A DNA stretch of 64,000 nucleotides, taken from the NCBI GenBank assembly GCA_964480725.1, contig CAYZQO010000015.1, positions 1 through 64,000 of the forward strand, given 5' to 3'. This DNA is from JAFGBI01 sp964480725 (lineage in GTDB: Bacteria > Myxococcota_A > Polyangia > Polyangiales > Polyangiaceae). The translations under genes were made by a program, and so were the position numbers. How positions within the stretch are numbered: the first letter of the stretch is position 1; each line of letters begins with the position of its first letter. The notes under the pieces are model-generated. The model was not told where the DNA came from. It saw only the letters and a program-made list of their open reading frames with translations, and did not search any database. Shown here in pieces: positions 48,889 through 57,588 of this stretch.

Positions 48889-50685
48889 ATGACGCGACCC
48901 ACCGCCGCTCTGCTCTCCGTCTTCTCCGCCGCCCTGGTGGTCACCGCCTGCGGCGGCGGCCAGGACCCAGCGACCACCTCGCTGGAGGAGGGTTCTGGGG
49001 TTGGGAGCGGCGGGGTTGGGGGCAGCGGGGTCGGTGCCGGAGGGATCGGGATCGGCACGGGTGGGACCGCGGTCGGCAACGGAGGGACCGTGGTCGGCAA
49101 CGGAGGGACCGTGGTCGGTACGGGCGGTAGCGAGCCGTCGACGGGCGGATCGTCAGGGACCGGCGGCACGGCGCTGGGAACGGGCGGCACCGCACCGCCG
49201 ACGGGCGGGGCGTCGGGAACGGGCGGCAGCGAGCCGTCGACGGGCGGGTCGTCGGGGACCGGCGGCGTGGCGCCGGGCACGGGTGGCAGCGAGCCGGCGA
49301 CGGGCGGGTCGTCGGGGACCGGCGGCGCGGAGCCGGGCACGGGCGGCAGCGAGCCGTCGACGGGCGGGTCGCCGGGGACCGGCGGCACGGAACCGGGCAC
49401 GGGCGGCAGCGAGTCATCGACGGGCGGGGCGTCGGGGACCGGTGGCGGCGAACCGGCGGATCCGGTCTGCGAAGTCCCGCCCGCGAGCGAGCACCAGCCC
49501 AACCCGAGCGTGGGCGGGGGCGGATCGCCCTACGACGAGTCCGACCACTTTCTCCTCTTCGGGCTGGCCGAAGCCGACAGCGCGTTGAACACCCTGGAGG
49601 CGGCTCACCAGTGCTTCGTCGAAGACTGGTGCTGGCGTTCCCCGGGGCTGTCCGTGCACGCGGACGATGGCCCCTACTACAAGTTCAACGTCTACGCGGA
49701 GCCCAGCCTGAGCGCCGGCGGCTACATGCAGTACGACTACACCGCGGGCATCGCCTACATCGAGGTGCTGGCGAGCCTCATCGACGACGCGGGGGTGACG
49801 GTCCACGAGTACGGTCACGCGCTCACTCTGACCGAGTACGGCTGGGTGGATCAGAAGAACACGGGCTTCTGGTGGGAGAGCGTCGCCAACTTCGTGGCGG
49901 ACACCTTCATGACCTCGCCCTTCTGCGCGGACGCCAGGGACGCCCACGGGATCGCGGAGGGGCGGACCCTCATCGACCTCGACACGGTCATCGGGCACTC
50001 CTACTGGACCATCTGCATGAACCAGAACTACTACCAGGCCTGGCCGTTCTTGACGTACCTGACCAACAATCCCGACGGCTACCCGGGGCTCGGTCGGATG
50101 GCGCTGCCCGATCTGTTCCGCAACCACCTGGGCAACAACGAGACGCCCTTGCACGTGCTCGAGCGGCTGGCGTCGCCGGTCACCGTGCCCACGATCCTGG
50201 GGCGCTACTGGGCGCGCATGGCCTACCTCGACATCGGGCACCCGCAAGCCCAGAGCGCGTTCTTCGACGCTCGAAATCGGCTGGACTTCGACCACCTGAC
50301 TTCGGTCGGCGATCAGACCTACGCGCCGGTCGCGGGCCGCGCGCCGCGCTACGGCGGCGCGAACATCGTCCCGCTGGAGGTGACCGGCGACGGGACCGTG
50401 AGCGTCCAGGTGACGAACCTCGGCAACGGGCTGCCGGAGAGCGACTTCGTCGCCACCCTGTCCGTTCGCGCCGCGGGCGGCTCCGTGCGCTACGTGGACC
50501 TGCCGGACGGCGCCGGGCAGGCGACGGTGGGGGGCGACGAGGAGGTGAGCCTCGTGGTCGTGAACGCGCCCGACGAGCTCTACCTGTACGACCCCGAGTT
50601 CATCGACGCGGAGCCGTCCTCGGACCCCGCCAACACCGAGCTCCACTACGAGGTCCAGATCAACGGGGCGACCCCGGGGAGATAG
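48889..50685 (+). CDS. HExxH metallopeptidase-like lipoprotein with 60-base repeats
   Basis: 598 residues. Lipoprotein signal (VVTAC), a Gly-rich linker to about residue 190, then a domain with DDAGVTVHEYGHALTLTEYG: HEYGH is an HExxH zinc motif, followed after about 20 residues by TGFWWESVANFVADTF where Glu is a plausible third ligand. The tail ends in a beta-sandwich (IVPLEVTGDGTVSVQVTNLG). Layout matches the lipoprotein at 40419, and the WWESVANF segment recalls DUF6055-type proteins. The proteolytic role is an inference from the motif. GGAG precedes the ATG at 48889. It is divergent from the esterase gene. Confidence 0.68.
   Translation: MTRPTAALLSVFSAALVVTACGGGQDPATTSLEEGSGVGSGGVGGSGVGAGGIGIGTGGTAVGNGGTVVGNGGTVVGTGGSEPSTGGSSGTGGTALGTGGTAPPTGGASGTGGSEPSTGGSSGTGGVAPGTGGSEPATGGSSGTGGAEPGTGGSEPSTGGSPGTGGTEPGTGGSESSTGGASGTGGGEPADPVCEVPPASEHQPNPSVGGGGSPYDESDHFLLFGLAEADSALNTLEAAHQCFVEDWCWRSPGLSVHADDGPYYKFNVYAEPSLSAGGYMQYDYTAGIAYIEVLASLIDDAGVTVHEYGHALTLTEYGWVDQKNTGFWWESVANFVADTFMTSPFCADARDAHGIAEGRTLIDLDTVIGHSYWTICMNQNYYQAWPFLTYLTNNPDGYPGLGRMALPDLFRNHLGNNETPLHVLERLASPVTVPTILGRYWARMAYLDIGHPQAQSAFFDARNRLDFDHLTSVGDQTYAPVAGRAPRYGGANIVPLEVTGDGTVSVQVTNLGNGLPESDFVATLSVRAAGGSVRYVDLPDGAGQATVGGDEEVSLVVVNAPDELYLYDPEFIDAEPSSDPANTELHYEVQINGATPGR
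49127..49450. repeat. 60-base higher-order repeat
   Basis: Twenty-residue units of the form GGSEPSTGGSSGTGGxxxGT recur about five times at 60-base spacing, themselves built from shorter GG-steps. Encodes the linker of the metallopeptidase-like lipoprotein. Confidence 0.75.
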
Positions 50686-50707
50686 TCGCGTCGCCGGCTT
50701 CGCGCGC

Positions 50708-51664
50708 TCAGCAACCCTGGGTGAGATACTTCCAGGCCGGGGTCCGGCCTTTGGTCACCAGGGGCGGTTCGACCGCCAGGATGTAGTCGACCCGGCGGTT
50801 GGCCTGCTCGTCCACCTCGTCGGCCGTGAGCTGCTTGAGGGCGGTTTCGCCGAACCCCTCGTAGGCGATCGGGGTGCACAGGCCTCGCTTCATGAACCAG
50901 GCCGCGATGGCTCGCGCGCGGTCCCTCGACAGGTTCAGGTTGTGCCCGTCGCTCCCGCGGGTGTCCGTGTGCCCCGCGATGAACAGGGTGATCTTGCCGA
51001 GCTGCTTGCCCTCGACCTTGGCGAGGACCGCTTTGATCTTGTCGTAGCTGTCCTCCAGGCTCGGCACCTCGCTCTGGCGGATGATGGCCCGATCGGTGTC
51101 GAACTCCACCTCCCGGTGCTCGATGCGGACCGTCCAGGGGATGAGAAAGACGCTCTGGTAGCCGCCGTCGTCGCCGGTGACGCGGATCTCGATCTTCTCG
51201 ATCTCGTCGCGGGGGATGGGATCCCAGCGCATCTCCCGCGCCGGGCCGGCGTAGCGGAACGCCTTCTCCACCGTGGTCTCCCCGTCCTTGAGGGTGATCT
51301 TCATGCCGAGCTGGCAGATGGGACCGTCCATCTCCGCCTCGAGCCGCCCCTCCTCGATGCTGACGAGCTTGCGGTCGATCAGCAGCTTCAACTTGGCGTC
51401 GCTCTCGCGACACTCGCCGGCGCCCTCCTCGTCCTGCTGGAGGGACTCCGACTCGGTGCGGGGGGGGCTCGACGGCTCGGCGGTCGCCGCTTCGGCGAAC
51501 GGCGATTCCATCGGCGCTTCCGCCTCGGCCGCGGGCTCCGTCGCGGGCTCTGGGTCGGTGCGCTCAGCGGCCGTGCTCGGCTCGGTGATGGACTGCTGGG
51601 CCCCGCCGCAGCCCGGTGCGACGAGCCCGACGAAAACGGCGAGGGTAGGGGTGACGTGCTTCAT
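50708..51664 (-). CDS. OmpA-family lipoprotein
   Basis: 318 residues. Lipoprotein signal (VAPGC), an acidic Pro/Glu/Ala-rich segment to about residue 80, a middle beta domain, and a C-terminal OmpA/Pal peptidoglycan-binding domain: LFIAGHTDTRGSDGHNLNLS, RARAIAAWF and the closing YEGFGE...ANRRVDYIL with the conserved Asp and Arg that grip diaminopimelate. It probably ties the outer membrane to the cell wall. A Cys pair (GECRES, GPICQLG) and a terminal Cys are notable. It is convergent with the metallopeptidase-like gene, 22 bases apart. Confidence 0.88.
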   Translation of the reverse strand: MKHVTPTLAVFVGLVAPGCGGAQQSITEPSTAAERTDPEPATEPAAEAEAPMESPFAEAATAEPSSPPRTESESLQQDEEGAGECRESDAKLKLLIDRKLVSIEEGRLEAEMDGPICQLGMKITLKDGETTVEKAFRYAGPAREMRWDPIPRDEIEKIEIRVTGDDGGYQSVFLIPWTVRIEHREVEFDTDRAIIRQSEVPSLEDSYDKIKAVLAKVEGKQLGKITLFIAGHTDTRGSDGHNLNLSRDRARAIAAWFMKRGLCTPIAYEGFGETALKQLTADEVDEQANRRVDYILAVEPPLVTKGRTPAWKYLTQGC

Positions 51665-52322
51665 CGGTGACTCCGTGTCCTCCGCGCTGTGTCAAGCCCG
51701 GCCAGGGTAAGGAGCGCCTCGAGGATTCACAACGGGAGAACGCCGGTGGCTGGCGCTGCGACGGGCTCTTCTCGCCCGCGGGGGTCCCGAGGGTCCCGGC
51801 GCCGACGTCCACAGTCGTCCTGGGCGGAGGGCGACCGAGCGCGCGACCCGAGCGCGCTGCAGCAGATCGCCGGGCGATGGGGCGGGAGGCGAGGGACGTA
51901 CGGCGGTAGCGGCGCGTTCCTCGATCGGCTGCGGGCTGGCAATCCCATTTTCGAGATTCGTGCCAGGGACTTGCGAGCCCCGCGATCCGCTCGCGGTGGA
52001 CACCCCCGCGGGTCGACGCTACCGTGGGCATCGTGTCGTGGGCGGTGAACGAGGCAGGGCGAAGCGCCGGGGATTCCGGCTTGTCTTCGCTGCGCCGGGG
52101 TCCCGTGGGCCTGCGCTTCGCCCTGGGTTGGGGGCGTCGTGGGCTCGCCCGCTTCTCGCGGCGAGAACCGGCTGATCCGGGCTGATCCAGCGCGTCTTTG
52201 GTGACGTCTGACACGCTGGGCGGCCGCGTCGTGACGCGACGGCGGTGTCCCGCGTGCCCCGAGCTCGTCTCGCGATCCGCGAGCGAGAGGTCGTCGACGT
52301 TGACGCTGCTGGAGGCACCAGG
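51665..52322. other. 658-base stretch without a gene
   Basis: Divergent interval between the OmpA-like gene and the GNAT cassette. Open frames here are Arg/Pro/Ala-rich on both strands and have no family features. The last 15 bases hold the GGAGGCACCAGG ribosome site of the cassette. Confidence 0.4.
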
Positions 52323-52820
52323 ATGGAACCTTACGACCGCAAAGAAGCGCTGCTGGTTCGGGATCTCCCCGAGATCACGATCATCGCATCCGGGCAAGAG
52401 CTCCCGGAGTGGACCTGTCGGGAGGCCCTGGCGGCCTTCATTCACGAGTACATGAAGCCCTACGAGGACACGTTGCCCGACACGCAGCGGGGCGTGGACG
52501 ACGCGCTCGGAAGCCGACCCGACGAGGGTGGGTTCGTCGTGCTGGCGCGGGTTGACCGACGCCTGGCCGGGGCATTGGTCATGCTCCGCACCGGGATGAA
52601 GGGCTACGTCCCGGAGAATTTGCTGCTCTTCGTGGCGGTCGACGACCGCCTGCGAGGGCATGGCATCGGGGGTGCGCTGATCCGGGCTGCCGTGGCGCGT
52701 TGCGAGGGGAGCGTGAAGCTGCACGTCGAGTACGACAACCCGGCGCGGCGCCTCTACCAGCGGCTCGGCTTCAGCAACAAGTACGCCGAGATGCGTTTCG
52801 TTCCCGGTGAGGCACCATGA
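52323..52820 (+). CDS. GNAT family N-acetyltransferase
   Basis: 165 residues. GNAT core: NLLLFVAVDDRLRGHGIGGA (acetyl-CoA loop R-x-x-G-x-G), KLHVEYDNPARRLYQRLGF as motif B with the usual Asn and Tyr. The N-terminal part (EITIIASGQELPEWTCREAL) is family-variable. GGAGG upstream fixes ATG 52323. Its stop overlaps the racemase start as ATGA, making it the first gene of a coupled cassette with the racemase and methyltransferase. The likely substrate is an amino acid or peptide amine, which is an inference from the partner genes. Confidence 0.85.
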   Translation: MEPYDRKEALLVRDLPEITIIASGQELPEWTCREALAAFIHEYMKPYEDTLPDTQRGVDDALGSRPDEGGFVVLARVDRRLAGALVMLRTGMKGYVPENLLLFVAVDDRLRGHGIGGALIRAAVARCEGSVKLHVEYDNPARRLYQRLGFSNKYAEMRFVPGEAP

Positions 52821-54040
52821 ACCGCCTCATCCTCAATTTGGACGCGCTGCGGCACAACCTCGGGGTCATCGACGGCTGGATGCGCGATCACGGGGCCACC
52901 TGGACGGTCGTGACCAAGGTCCTCTGCGGCCACACGGAGACGCTCCGGGCTCTCTCGACGATGGGGGTTCGGTCGATCGGGGACTCGCGCCTGCGGAACC
53001 TCAGCTCCCTCGGGGAAATCATGCCGCGATCGTGGTCGCAGACCTGGTACCTGCGGGTTCCCAACCTGGGGTCGCTCGAGGAGGTCGTGCGGCTCGCCGA
53101 CGTCAGCCTCAACAGCGAGACGAAGATCATCGAGGCCCTCAACGAGGAGGCCGGGCGCCAGGGCGTGGTCCACCGCGTGGTCATCATGATCGAGCTGGGC
53201 GACCTGCGGGAAGGGATCCTCCCCGGGTCGCTCATCCGCTTCTACGAGCAGATCTTCGAGCTGCCGCACGTCGACGTCGTGGGCATCGGCTGCAACCTGG
53301 GCTGCATCAGCGGCCAGGTGCCCACCGTGGATCAGTACATGCAGCTCGTGCTCTACCGAGAGCTGCTCGAGCTCAAGTTCGGCCGCAAGCTCCCGCTCAT
53401 CTCGGCCGGATCGAGCGTGACGCTGCCGATGCTGCTCGCCCGGGAGCTCCCCAGGGCCATCAACCACTTCCGGATCGGGGAGTCGCTCTTCCTGGGCAGC
53501 GACCTGATCTCCGGGGCGGCGCTCCCCGGGCTGCGCACGGACGCGGCGGTGCTCGAGGCGGAGATCGTGGAGATCAAAAACAAGAGCCTGGTGGCCGTGG
53601 GTCCGGGGGGCGCCGTCGCGCCGTTCGGCGCTGTCGCCCCGCAGGACGTGGCGCCTGGGCAGCGCGGGTACCGGGTCCTCGTCAACGTCGGACAGCTGGA
53701 CACGGACACGGCGGGCCTGCAGCCCGAGGATCCGTCGTTCTTGATCGCGGGGGCGAGCAGCGACATCACCGTGCTCAACGTGGGCGACGATCCAGGGGCG
53801 CTCCGGGTGGGCGGCTCCATCCGCTTCCGGCTCAACTACGCGGCGATGCTGCGGTTGATGTCCGGCTCCTACGTCCCCAAGGTCATCGTCCCGGGGCCCG
53901 TCGAGCTGGAGCCGGGGCAGGCGGAGGACGACCGTGACGTCGCGCGCCCGGCGCTCCTCCCGACCAAGCTGGCCCGGGCGGTGCCACCGGCGCTGTCGTC
54001 CCCGCGGGGCGCCGAGGTCCGGCTGAGGAGCGCCCGATGA
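52817..54040 (+). CDS. PLP-dependent alanine/ornithine racemase family protein
   Basis: 407 residues. Fold-type III PLP enzyme: NLDALRHNLGVIDGWM, then WTVVTKVLCGH with the PLP-binding Lys34; VVIMIELGDLREGILPG and IGCNLGCISGQVPT are characteristic of the Orr/YhfX-like racemase group (ornithine and related amino acids) rather than of the cell-wall Alr. A C-terminal tail from about 365 is unique and low in structure. It overlaps both neighbours by ATGA, so expression is tightly coupled. Together they could make an N-acetylated or N-methylated D-amino acid, though no substrate can be fixed from sequence. Confidence 0.82.
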   Translation: MNRLILNLDALRHNLGVIDGWMRDHGATWTVVTKVLCGHTETLRALSTMGVRSIGDSRLRNLSSLGEIMPRSWSQTWYLRVPNLGSLEEVVRLADVSLNSETKIIEALNEEAGRQGVVHRVVIMIELGDLREGILPGSLIRFYEQIFELPHVDVVGIGCNLGCISGQVPTVDQYMQLVLYRELLELKFGRKLPLISAGSSVTLPMLLARELPRAINHFRIGESLFLGSDLISGAALPGLRTDAAVLEAEIVEIKNKSLVAVGPGGAVAPFGAVAPQDVAPGQRGYRVLVNVGQLDTDTAGLQPEDPSFLIAGASSDITVLNVGDDPGALRVGGSIRFRLNYAAMLRLMSGSYVPKVIVPGPVELEPGQAEDDRDVARPALLPTKLARAVPPALSSPRGAEVRLRSAR

Positions 54041-55116
54041 CCGCGCTCGCGCCGAGCTCGAGCCCTGGCCTGGAGACGCTGGTGCGACGGGACCGCGAGG
54101 TCTGGGACTCCTGCGCCCCGAGCTACGAGGACCGGATCGTTCACGGTCACCCCGACGTGCAGGCTTACCTCGGCTTCGAGGACGATCTGATCGACCGGCT
54201 GCTGATCTACCTCGTTCGGGACTGCGGCCGGAGGGTCCGGCTCCACGACGTGGGCTGCGGCTCCGGGCGGCTCCATCTGCGTTACGGCCGCCAGCTCGCG
54301 CCGGGGGGCGAGGAGCGCACGGAGCCGGCCCTCGCGACGGGTCTCGAGGCCGTCTGGGGAGTGGACTTCTCGGCGCAGATGCTGGAGCTGGCACGGCGCA
54401 AGCTCGTCGCGGCGGGGCTGGAGCCGCTGCTGGGTTCCCGCCTACTACTCGAGGAGGGCTCGGCATTCGATCTCCCGGCGCTCGCCGCCGACCCGCTGCC
54501 CGTGGCGGTGACCCTCTGCAACACGATCGGCGTCATGCAGGGGCCGACGGGGGCGGCACGCCTCTTCGCGGCGCTGCGACGGGCCGTTGGGGCCGGTGGG
54601 ATCGCCCTTGTGAGCTGCTACCAGCGCGAGGCCGTCGAGGGATTCGCGCTCGGGAACTACGAATCGACCCTGGACGTCTCCGGACAGCCCCGGTGGTTGA
54701 CCCCGGCGGACACCGCGACGAGCGCGCACCTGCAGGTCCCGCGGCACTACAAGCGAGCGTACGATCCCTCGTCCACCATCGCGGTGGACGTCTTCGATCG
54801 ATCCGGACGACTCGTCGAGGCCGGACGCCTCTTGACCCGCGACGCCAAGCTGGTCCGCGCGACCCTCCGCACCGGGCACATCCGGACGCACTCCGACTAC
54901 GAGTCGCGGTGGTACTCCTTCCGGCAGCTCGATCGCTGGATCGCAGAGCACTGGTCCGGGGTGCAGACGCACCACGTCCGCGGGGCTGCGCTAGACGAGC
55001 TGCGCGGCAGGCCTGCGCAGCTCGCGTTTCTGGACGGCAGCGGCCTGCTGGCGGGGTTCTTTCGCCGCTACGGGCACACCCGGAGCGGAGGACACCGTTG
55101 TCCTCGGGCTGGTTGA
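54037..55116 (+). CDS. Class I SAM-dependent methyltransferase
   Basis: 359 residues. The Rossmann SAM site is VRLHDVGCGSGRLHLRYG (motif I, about residue 70), with VWGVDFSAQMLELARRKLVA as motif II and VTLCNTIGVMQG as motif IV. The C-terminal half (WYSFRQLDRWIAEHW) may form a substrate cap. It is the third gene of the cassette. The last residues (HTRSGGHRCPRAG) look foreign: just here the DNA passes into a symporter fragment in another frame, so the natural C-terminus was probably replaced at a deletion junction near 55070-55085. Confidence 0.8.
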   Translation: MTALAPSSSPGLETLVRRDREVWDSCAPSYEDRIVHGHPDVQAYLGFEDDLIDRLLIYLVRDCGRRVRLHDVGCGSGRLHLRYGRQLAPGGEERTEPALATGLEAVWGVDFSAQMLELARRKLVAAGLEPLLGSRLLLEEGSAFDLPALAADPLPVAVTLCNTIGVMQGPTGAARLFAALRRAVGAGGIALVSCYQREAVEGFALGNYESTLDVSGQPRWLTPADTATSAHLQVPRHYKRAYDPSSTIAVDVFDRSGRLVEAGRLLTRDAKLVRATLRTGHIRTHSDYESRWYSFRQLDRWIAEHWSGVQTHHVRGAALDELRGRPAQLAFLDGSGLLAGFFRRYGHTRSGGHRCPRAG

Positions 55117-55678
55117 CCTGCACTTCCCCGGGGTGGATCCGCAGCAGGTGCTTCCGCGCGTGATGACGGCGCTCAACAGTCCGGTGGTGGCCGGGATGCT
55201 GGTGGGTGCCCTGCTGATGGCCGTGATGTCGTCCGCTGACTCGGCGCTGAACAGCGCCACGGCCATCTTTGTGAAGGACCTCTTCGAGCATGAACTCGGC
55301 TGGGAGCTGGACGATGCGCGGACGCTGAGACGGGCGCGGATCTGCTCGGCGGCGCTCGGCGGGGTGGCGATTCTGGTCGCTGCGGCGTGGCGGGACGTGA
55401 TCGCGCTCTTGCTCTTCACATACCAGCTGTGGGCCCCGGCCGTGATCGTCCCGGTCTGCGTGGGGATCTTCAGCAAGCGGCATGACCCCAGGCTGGCGCG
55501 CGATGTTCTCGTCACGATGCTGGTCGCGATCGCCGCGACCCTGCTGTATCGATGGTCCGCGTTCAGCGTGAGCTTCGACCCGTCCGTCTTCGGGGTGGCA
55601 GTTGCCTTGACGACCTTCGGTGGGCTCTCCGTGCTCTCGTTCGGCGTTGGGGAGCGCGGGCGATGGGAGGGGCGTTAG
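55079..55678 (+). pseudogene. C-terminal remnant of a sodium/solute symporter (SSS family)
   Basis: In frame from about 55079 the sequence reads PGAEDTVVLGLVDLHFPGVD, then QQVLPRVMTALNSPVVAGML, and AVMSSADSALNSATAIFVKD, the well-known core of sodium:solute symporters (helix 8-9 region), followed by three more helices (ALLLFTYQLWAPAVIVPVCV and others). About the first 350 residues and the start codon are missing. The fragment overlaps the end of the methyltransferase gene in a different frame, showing a deletion fusion. A GTG at 55133 could in principle start translation of a 180-residue stub, unlikely to transport. Confidence 0.75.
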
Positions 55679-55863
55679 GGCCGAGATCCGTCCGATTGCC
55701 GCGGCAAGACAACGAACCAGGGCGTCGAGCGAGCAGCCAATCTCGCCCGAGGTGCCCTGGAAGACGCCCCCTCGCCCGGCACGGGCGCGTGTTCTCCGGG
55801 GTGCCGACGCAGCTGGCATACTGGTCGAGGCTCTAGACCTCGGGACGCGGAGCGAGAGCGGGC

Positions 55864-56463
55864 TCAACGGCGTCGTCGGCCGCGTGAGGCGCGGGCGGAC
55901 GTGTCGCGAGCGGGAGCTGGCGCGCGCTTGGCCTTCTTCTTGGGGGGGGGCGGCGCCGGCTTTCCGAAGACGAGGGCCTGGCAGAGCTGGTCGTCCGCGA
56001 CGACCCAGACGGCGGGCGACCCGCGGGACGGGTTGTGGCCGATGTAGCGGATCTCCTGCCCGGAGACGCTGTCGCCCACGCGACGGAGTTCGCCGTGTTG
56101 CTCGTCCTTGGTCTTGACCACGGCGCTCGACCACCGCGGATCCATGGCGACGGCCGTGCTCAGTACTACGAGATCGTCGCAGACCGGCGCGGCGAGTGGG
56201 TGAACGGGGGGGACGGCGCTGGCCGCTGCGGCATTGTTCCCCAGCAGCGGCCCCGTAGCGGAGTCGAAGGGGTTTCGTCGCAGGATCACCTCCGCGCGAG
56301 CTTCGCGTCCCACCGAACTCGCCGTGGGCGCCGGGGGCGGGGACGACGCCGGGGGCTCGGGCAACGGAAGCGAGAGGAGCTTGAGCTCGATCAAAGCGGT
56401 GACGGCGCGTGCGTTGAGCGACGCAGACGCGAGCACGGCCCCCGCGACGAGTGCTTGCCCCAT
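55864..56463 (-). CDS. GspC-like type II secretion protein
   Basis: 199 residues from ATG 56463 (a GTG at 56529 would add 22). N-terminal membrane anchor (MGQALVAGAVLASASLNARA), a Pro-rich spacer, then a homology region as in type II secretion protein C: RRNPFDSATGPL, PVCDDLVVLSTAVAMDPRWS, VGDSVSGQEIRYIGHNPSRG, and VWVVADDQLCQALVFG. A Lys/Arg/Pro-rich tail ends it. GspC links the inner-membrane platform to the secretin. No other gsp genes are nearby, so it is an orphan. A PDZ domain is absent. Two Cys (C116 region and near the end) may pair. Confidence 0.65.
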   Translation of the reverse strand: MGQALVAGAVLASASLNARAVTALIELKLLSLPLPEPPASSPPPAPTASSVGREARAEVILRRNPFDSATGPLLGNNAAAASAVPPVHPLAAPVCDDLVVLSTAVAMDPRWSSAVVKTKDEQHGELRRVGDSVSGQEIRYIGHNPSRGSPAVWVVADDQLCQALVFGKPAPPPPKKKAKRAPAPARDTSARASRGRRRR

Positions 56464-56753
56464 TTTCTTTGAAGATACCCGCAACCTCAGCTCCCTGGCC
56501 TGCCTCCCGCGTGTTCGAGCCGGCGCCACCGTGTTCGACGGCGTCGCTCGTGAAGCGCTCCGACTCGCAAGGCCATCGCGCGTGAGCGCGACGACACGAC
56601 CGAACGCTCTCGTTCCCCTTGGGCTAGCACCGCCGGGCCCGGCCTGTCCACCCCGATGGGGAGCAGCAGGGGCGCGGTGCTCACCGAGGCGGCCGCGGAC
56701 GCGGGCCGCGCTCGGTGGCGCGGGGCAGCGGCCTGCGCTAGGGGGATCGAGGT

Positions 56754-57530
56754 ATGCTTTCCTTGCGATTTCGGGGGCTCTCGCTGTCCCTGCTCCTTCT
56801 CGGCTGCCTCATCACCGGGCTCGGCGTTGCGGCCGTCCGCGGGCGGTCTGACGCGGATCTGCCGGAGCGCTTCCGCGTCTACCCATTCACGCAGATGTCG
56901 CTCTCGGTGGGCTCGCCGGGGGACGGGTGGCAGCTCCGCGCGAAGAAGCTGCGGGCGAGCGCGCGCCTCCGCCTCAAGAACCCAGAGCGAAACGCCGTCT
57001 ACGGTCACCCCGCGCTGGTGCTGATGCTGCAGCGCACGGGGGAGCAGATGGGGCGCGAAGCGGGAGGAGCGGCGCTCCTGGTCGGTGATCTCTCGACGGA
57101 GTTCGGGGGTGCGCTCGCCGGGCACCGTTCCCACCAGAGCGGCCGGGACGCGGACGTCGGCTTCTTCGCGCTCGATGCGCGCGGTCGTTCCCAGCAACTG
57201 GACCGCTTCATCGCCTTCGACCGGGAGGGGAAGGCCAAGGACGGGAGCGGGCTCCGCTTCGACGACTACCGCAACTGGCTCCTGGTGCAAATGTGGCTCC
57301 GCGATCAGCGGGCAGTTGTCAGGTGGGTCTTCGTGTCGAGCCCCCTGCGCCAGCGCCTGCTCGACTTCGCGCGGGAGCGCCCCGCCTTTCGCCAGTACGG
57401 CGACGCCGCGGCCAAGCTGTTGGTGCAGCCCCGAAACTCCAGCGCGCACGACGATCACTTCCACGTCCGCGTTGCCTGCCCGAAGACCCAGGACGGCCTG
57501 TGCTTGGAGGCCGGGCATCTCCAGGACTGA
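56754..57530 (+). CDS. mepA: Penicillin-insensitive murein endopeptidase
   Basis: 258 residues, LAS-type zinc peptidase (M74) that cleaves D-Ala-mDap cross-links. A hydrophobic N-terminus (LSLLLLGCLITGLGV) exports it and may lipidate it at Cys18. Zinc and catalytic residues are in LAGHRSHQSGRDADVGF (His124/His127, Asp132/Asp134) and NSSAHDDHFHVRVACP (His pair). The sequence GRDADVGF and VRWVFVSSPLRQRLLDFARE are typical. The short N-terminal extension distinguishes it from E. coli MepA. Convergent with a lipoprotein gene. Confidence 0.92.
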   Translation: MLSLRFRGLSLSLLLLGCLITGLGVAAVRGRSDADLPERFRVYPFTQMSLSVGSPGDGWQLRAKKLRASARLRLKNPERNAVYGHPALVLMLQRTGEQMGREAGGAALLVGDLSTEFGGALAGHRSHQSGRDADVGFFALDARGRSQQLDRFIAFDREGKAKDGSGLRFDDYRNWLLVQMWLRDQRAVVRWVFVSSPLRQRLLDFARERPAFRQYGDAAAKLLVQPRNSSAHDDHFHVRVACPKTQDGLCLEAGHLQD

Positions 57531-57588
57531 AGACGCGGCGAGGCCCGTGCGCGGGCGTGGCCCTTGGGTTCTGGACTCCGGCTGGCGA

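Noticed and set aside
52323..55116. Cell-wall alanine racemase operon
   Set aside because: The PLP enzyme resembles the Orr/YhfX-like group and its partners do not belong to peptidoglycan synthesis.
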